A stretch of DNA of 64,000 bases, taken from Clostridiales bacterium (GTDB lineage Bacteria > Bacillota > Clostridia > Saccharofermentanales > Saccharofermentanaceae). Of the stretch, positions 60,097 to 64,000 are shown in pieces. The translations under genes and the position numbers were made by a program. The stretch is taken from the NCBI GenBank assembly GCA_017545245.1, contig JAFWPB010000026.1, positions 24,841 through 88,840 of the forward strand, read 5' to 3'. Every line of letters starts with the position of its first letter. Position 1 is the first letter of the stretch. The notes beneath the pieces were generated by a model. It saw only the letters and a list, made by a program, of their open reading frames with translations, was not told where the DNA came from and made no database searches.

Positions 60097-61113
60097 TTAC
60101 TTTGTAAGATCCTTGCAGCTCTCGCCCAGAATCAGATGTGGAGGAAGCGAGATCGTCTTCTCCACTTTTTCTCCGGCGATCTGCGCCAGAATATTCTTCG
60201 CTGCCGCTTCCCCGATTGCTTTTGTATCCTGACGGATCGTTGTCAGTTTCGGGTTATTGCGCTGTGTGATCTCAATACCATCAAAGCCGACGACCGAGAT
60301 ATCGTCCGGACAGGAAAGGCCTGCATCACGGATCGCTTCGATCACACCGATGGAAGAATAATCGTCACTTGCGATCACGGCAGTCGGATAATTACCCTCG
60401 GTTGCTTTGAGGAGTTTCTTCATGGATTCATACCCGCCCTCGATCGAATAATACTGGGACGGGAAAAGACGGAACATCGCGGATTTGTCACCAATTGCCG
60501 CCGCCGCTTTTTCCAAAGCATGGATACGCGCTTCCGTAATATACTTTCCGCGTTCACCATGCAGATATACGATATTCCTATGCCCAAGATTATACAGATG
60601 GTCATAGATCATGCGCATACTTTCATCCGGATCGGTCTTTACGCATCCGATACTGGCATCTTCAAAATCGATGGCAATCTTAGGGAGATTACTTTCCATG
60701 AGTTCCCGGGCATCTTTTTGCGTGTGATCCGTATTGACGATAAAGATACCGTCGACACGACGATACCGGCAATGACCGAGATACGAAAGGCCGAGATTAC
60801 CTACTTTGTTGGAAATAAACACGATATCGTAACCGTGCTGTTCCACGTAATCCTTGAAACTCTCGATCACCTGGGCAAAAAGATAATGCCAGAGACCCAT
60901 CTGGGATGTGTCCTGGCACAATACTCCGATCGACCAGGTTCGGCTCTGGCTCAGTGCACGAGCACCGGCATTGGGTACATAATCCAGCTCCTGCGCGGTA
61001 CGACGGACGCGTTCACGGGTCGCCGCGCTGACATCGCTGGCATTGGACAATGCTTTGGATACTGTAGCCGGGGAAAGCCCACAGGCTTTCGCTATATCAT
61101 ATATCGTTGCCAT
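60097..61113 (-). CDS. LacI-family transcriptional regulator
   Basis: 338 residues. TIYDIAKACGLSPATVSKAL is the DNA-recognition start, followed by YVPNAGARALSQSRTWSIGVL at the hinge and a periplasmic-binding-like ligand domain (VAIASDDYSSIGVIEAIRDAG, DISVVGFDGIEI). It lies between tkt and the GH3-xylB genes and probably represses them until a xylose- or xylo-oligosaccharide-type inducer binds, but the ligand is inferred only from the neighbours. Confidence 0.94.
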   Translation of the reverse strand: MATIYDIAKACGLSPATVSKALSNASDVSAATRERVRRTAQELDYVPNAGARALSQSRTWSIGVLCQDTSQMGLWHYLFAQVIESFKDYVEQHGYDIVFISNKVGNLGLSYLGHCRYRRVDGIFIVNTDHTQKDARELMESNLPKIAIDFEDASIGCVKTDPDESMRMIYDHLYNLGHRNIVYLHGERGKYITEARIHALEKAAAAIGDKSAMFRLFPSQYYSIEGGYESMKKLLKATEGNYPTAVIASDDYSSIGVIEAIRDAGLSCPDDISVVGFDGIEITQRNNPKLTTIRQDTKAIGEAAAKNILAQIAGEKVEKTISLPPHLILGESCKDLTK

Positions 61114-61162
61114 TGCCTCTCCTTAAGTCATTCAAATATAATTTTGTATTTTCTGTTCCGGA

Positions 61163-61190
61163 TACCCGGCGCGCTTAATGCGGCCGGGTA
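61163..61190 (-). terminator. GC-rich hairpin after tkt
   Basis: TACCCGGC / GCCGGGTA arms around a 12-base loop, with no strong T run behind it. It may be a terminator or a processing hairpin between tkt and lacI. Confidence 0.45.
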
Positions 61191-61220
61191 CACCTCGAAA
61201 CAGTGATTCACTAAGACTGA

Positions 61221-63224
61221 TTACTTCGCAGCAACTTCCTTGCAAGCCTTGACTACGTTGTCTACTGTGAAACCGTATTTCTCCATAAGCATGGACGGCT
61301 TACCGCTTGCACCGAATGTATCCATTGTAATGTAAGCACCGTCAAGGCCGACGAGCTTGCCCCATGAGTAGGAAGAACCAGCTTCAATTGCTACACGGGC
61401 AGTTACACCCGGCAGAACGATAGAATCACGATAAGCCTTATCCTGAGCAAGGAATACATCCAGGCAAGGAACACTGACTACGCGTGCATCAATGCCTTCA
61501 CCGGCAAGAACATCCTTAGCCTTGATACCGAGCTCTACTTCGGAACCGGAAGCCAGAATGATCACATCCGGAGTATCCTTGGATTCTTTAGCTACGATAT
61601 ACGCACCCTTAAGTGCTTCCTTAGAGGAAGTTGTGAGCGGCATCAGGTTCTGTCTGGAAAGTACCAGAGCGGAAGGTGTCTTCTCAGAAGAGATAGCAGC
61701 TACCCAGGAAGCAACCGTCTCTGTTGCATCACACGGACGCCATACGTTGAAGTTCGGCATAGAGCGGAGCATGGTCAGCTGCTCGACCGGCTCATGTGTC
61801 GGACCATCTTCACCTACACCGATACTATCGTGTGTGAACATGAAGATCTGCGGGATATTCATCAAAGCGGACAGACGGGCCATCGGCTTGGTGTAATCAC
61901 TGAATACGAAGAATGTTGCGCAGTAAGAACGCAGACCGCCATGGAGCAGGATACCATTGGAGATACCAGCCATAGCCAGCTCACGAACACCAAAGTGCAT
62001 GTTTCTGCCGGCACGGTCAGCCTTGCTGAAATCGCCCTTGCCATTCATGTAGGACTTGTTGGACGGAGCCAGGTCAGCGGAACCACCGATGAGGTTCGGG
62101 ATACGGTCTGCAAGCTTATTGAGGACCTTACCACCGAGAGCACGGGAAGCCTGCGGCTTGTCGTCTACTGTCCAGAGATCTTCGTCATCAAGAAGAGCAG
62201 AATAATCATTGCAGAAATACTTATCCCAGAGTTCTTTGAGATCCGGATAAGCCTTTACATACTCAGCAAAGAGAGCATCCCACTTCGCATGAGCCTCTGT
62301 GCCCTTAGCACCCAGCTCAGCATAGTGATCGTATACTTCCTGCGGAACTACGAAAGACTCAGCACACGGCCAGCCCAGTGTCTCACGCATCTTCGCGATG
62401 TTCTCCTCACCAAGAGGCTCACCGTGAGCAGAAGGTGTACCCTGCTTTGCTTCGCAGCCATAACCAATGATCGTTCTAACTTCAATAAAGGAAGGCTTTG
62501 TCTTTTCAGCCTTAGCCAGTTCGATTGCCTTTGCGATTGCTTCAACATCGTTTCCGTTTTCAACGAGGAGTGTCTGGAAACCGCAAGCTTCCATACGACC
62601 ACGTACATTCTCTGTGAATGCGATATCTGTGGAACCCTCGATACTGATGCTGTTGGAGTCATAAAGAACGATGAGTTTCTCAAGACCAAGTGTACCTGCC
62701 AGAGAAAGTGCTTCTTCGGAAATACCTTCCATCAAGCAGCCATCACCGCACATAACATATGTGTAGTGGTCGATAACCGGGAACTCCGGCTTGTTGAATG
62801 TCTCAGCGAGGTGAGCCTCAGCAACAGCCATACCGACAGCCATGGAAAGACCAGCGCCGAGAGGACCTGTTGTAGCATCGATACCTGCTGTATGACCATA
62901 CTCCGGATGACCCGGTGTCTTGGAATCAAGCTGTCTGAACTGCTTCAGATCTTCGATGGACAGACCGCCGACACCAAAGAGGTGCAGCAGAGAGTAGTAG
63001 AGTGCGGAACCGTGACCGCCGGAAAGAACAAAACGGTCTCTGTTGATCCACTTCGGATCCTTCGGGTCAAAGGCCATCTCCTTTCCCCAGATCGTGTACG
63101 CCATCGCTGCAGCACCAAGCGGCAGACCCGGGTGACCAGAATTGGCTTTCTGGATCATATCCGCAGAAAGAACGCGGATGGCAGAAATTGCATTTGTTTC
63201 ATTTTGTGTACTCATAAGTTCCAT
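61221..63224 (-). CDS. tkt: Transketolase
   Basis: About 667 residues. NAISAIRVLSADMIQKANSGHPGLPLGAA, GHGSALYYSLLHLFG, CGDGCLMEGISEEALSLAG (thiamine diphosphate GDG motif), HFGVRELAMAGISNG and DSIGVGEDGPTHEPVEQL are diagnostic. It moves two-carbon units between sugar phosphates, linking xylulose-5-P to glycolysis, with thiamine diphosphate as cofactor. The start is ambiguous: ATG 63224 is three bases after AAGGAG, ATG 63215 twelve bases. It leads the pentose module. Confidence 0.97.
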   Translation of the reverse strand: MELMSTQNETNAISAIRVLSADMIQKANSGHPGLPLGAAAMAYTIWGKEMAFDPKDPKWINRDRFVLSGGHGSALYYSLLHLFGVGGLSIEDLKQFRQLDSKTPGHPEYGHTAGIDATTGPLGAGLSMAVGMAVAEAHLAETFNKPEFPVIDHYTYVMCGDGCLMEGISEEALSLAGTLGLEKLIVLYDSNSISIEGSTDIAFTENVRGRMEACGFQTLLVENGNDVEAIAKAIELAKAEKTKPSFIEVRTIIGYGCEAKQGTPSAHGEPLGEENIAKMRETLGWPCAESFVVPQEVYDHYAELGAKGTEAHAKWDALFAEYVKAYPDLKELWDKYFCNDYSALLDDEDLWTVDDKPQASRALGGKVLNKLADRIPNLIGGSADLAPSNKSYMNGKGDFSKADRAGRNMHFGVRELAMAGISNGILLHGGLRSYCATFFVFSDYTKPMARLSALMNIPQIFMFTHDSIGVGEDGPTHEPVEQLTMLRSMPNFNVWRPCDATETVASWVAAISSEKTPSALVLSRQNLMPLTTSSKEALKGAYIVAKESKDTPDVIILASGSEVELGIKAKDVLAGEGIDARVVSVPCLDVFLAQDKAYRDSIVLPGVTARVAIEAGSSYSWGKLVGLDGAYITMDTFGASGKPSMLMEKYGFTVDNVVKACKEVAAK

Positions 63225-63382
63225 ACACTCCTTCTTCTGATTCTTTATATGTGCGTACGCCGAAGCGTAGTACTGACAGGGGAAAGCGGCTCGAATCCTC
63301 ATCTTTTGAGGAGAAGGATACCTTTTCGAAAGCGATTTCGAAAAAGAAGAAAAAAATGAGAGCTCGAGCTCACTTCCTAAAT

Positions 63383-63411
63383 AGTTTATATTCTATAGAC
63401 TAATGTGTCAA
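63383..63411 (-). promoter_or_regulatory. Promoter of tkt
   Basis: Minus-strand TTGACA (63411-63406), 17-bp spacer, TAAACT (63388-63383). It implies an untranslated leader of about 150 bases that contains a TTTTCGAAA/TTTCGAAAA hairpin. Confidence 0.7.
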
Positions 63412-63563
63412 TGTTGAAGTTGCCCCAAGTTCACGATTTCACGCTATGTTTTTCCACCTCATTTCAAGGACAGAAACAATTCTTTTTTGCAATATTTTTC
63501 TTGAGAAAACTTCGTGTGTGCGCAAAGCTCTTTCTCCCTACTTCACATACGTGGATATGTGCG

Positions 63564-63866
63564 CGAACGCGGATCAGAATGACCCGCGTTCGATTCCAAC
63601 CTTTGTGTATCCATATAGTTCAAATTAGTTAGCGCGGATCAGAGGAAAGAGCTTTTCGCGCTAACATGGGAAATCAGACGTTAGCGCGGATTGTAAAAAA
63701 GGTCTTCTTGCGCTAACTTTTTGGGGCAAAAAACGGCATGAAGTTAGCGCATATTGACGGCAGAGACGGTAGCAAGAGCCGAATCGTGCCGTCATAAGTC
63801 GGAAAATGGAAAAAGCCGATTTCCGACTGCATTTAAGTCGGAAATCCCTTATTCCCGAAAAACGAC
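63564..63866. repeat. Array of stem-loops with shared arms
   Basis: Gene-free region with successive inverted repeats: CGAACGCGG/CCGCGTTCG (63564-63592), GTTAGCGCG/CGCGCTAAC (63628-63665), GTTAGCGC/GCGCTAAC followed by TTTTT (63680-63721), a single GTTAGCGC (63743-63750), GACGGCA/TGCCGTC (63756-63793), AGTCGGAAA/TTTCCGACT (63797-63828) and AAGTCG/CGACTT (63835-63866). The first two elements also share CGCGGATCAGA. It may be a structured RNA, a repeat family or a regulatory zone. Confidence 0.6.
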
Positions 63867-63888
63867 TTACCTTTTTGAGTTATGTCCG

Positions 63889-63940
63889 TATAATGGTGTA
63901 AATTCAAAAAAGAGATGAGCCACATCTCATCCTGTATAAT
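63889..63940 (+). promoter_or_regulatory. Promoter area of the last gene
   Basis: Two TATAAT elements, at 63889-63894 and 63935-63940, with only weak -35 matches; a GATGAG/CTCATC inverted repeat (63914-63931) lies between them and could be an operator. Confidence 0.45.
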
Positions 63941-63978
63941 ATTTGTTACCACACAAAAAACAACAGGAGGTATGAGAA

Positions 63979-64000
63979 ATGGCTCAGGTCAATCTTACAC
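63979..64000 (+). CDS. Start of a gene, possibly a sugar ABC ATPase
   Basis: Only MAQVNLT is visible before the window ends. AGGAGG lies eight bases before the ATG, so it is certainly a gene start. The MAxVxL beginning is the usual one for MsmX/UgpC/MalK-type ATPases that power sugar importers, and such a gene would fit beside the pentose module, but seven residues cannot prove it. Confidence 0.55.

Noticed and set aside
61492..63359. Plus-strand frame of about 520 residues opposite transketolase
   Set aside because: The minus strand encodes a full transketolase with all motifs; the opposite frame has no family features.

Overview
The window looks like a chromosomal stretch of a low-to-medium GC Firmicute of the class Clostridia, probably a gut or rumen anaerobe. 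The reasons are strong AGGAGG ribosome-binding sites, a tryptophan T-box and a TPP riboswitch controlling Gram-positive style operons, the short (about 438-residue) ThiC, lipoproteins with Thr-rich linkers, and hemicellulose genes (GH39, GH3, xylulokinase). The genus cannot be fixed from sequence reading alone.

Layout. 1-1486: start of a trp operon (trpE, cut by the window edge) behind a T-box. 1547-5430: thiMEDC behind a TPP riboswitch. 5519-7103: an alpha/beta hydrolase and a membrane-anchored protein. 7104-12142: a two-component system next to an FtsX-type ABC exporter whose upstream region carries three GTCATATC repeats exactly 24 bp apart. 12226-19793: a transglutaminase-like lipoprotein, an S51-like peptidase, a GH39 xylosidase, methyltransferases, a phosphoesterase, a Fic protein with its own operator, and a flavin-type oxidase.

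19851-23093 is the most distinctive region. It is a 3.2-kb AT-rich island flanked by a perfect 48-bp direct repeat, one copy being the 3' end of a RibD-like reductase gene. It carries an XRE repressor, an ImmA-type HExxH protease, a DUF4417-type protein, a second HExxH protein and a small helical partner, the last three coupled by TAATG junctions. No integrase is present. I treat it as a non-autonomous or reduced integrative element with a possible toxin/immunity or defence cargo.

23830-43924 is an accessory-rich stretch of mostly small units: AAA/DUF4143 ATPase, several GNATs, DUF134, MarR, TetR/Dus, NUDIX, lipoproteins, a second Fic gene, TcdA-LarE and a flavodoxin remnant. Many have clear palindromic operators at their own promoters.

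44013-53725 is housekeeping: RidA, tRNA-Leu(UAG), an RfbC-like epimerase, an NCS2 purine permease, a RelQ-type alarmone synthetase, and the rsmE-hisS-lepB-lepA cluster. LepB has an unusual 175-residue acidic N-terminal extension. 53874-56171 holds AIM24 and an LRR/Fn3 surface protein. 56307-63224 is a pentose module on the minus strand (tkt, lacI, GH3, xylB). 63225-63978 has no gene but contains an array of matched stem-loops, followed by the first codons of a probable ABC ATPase at the right edge.
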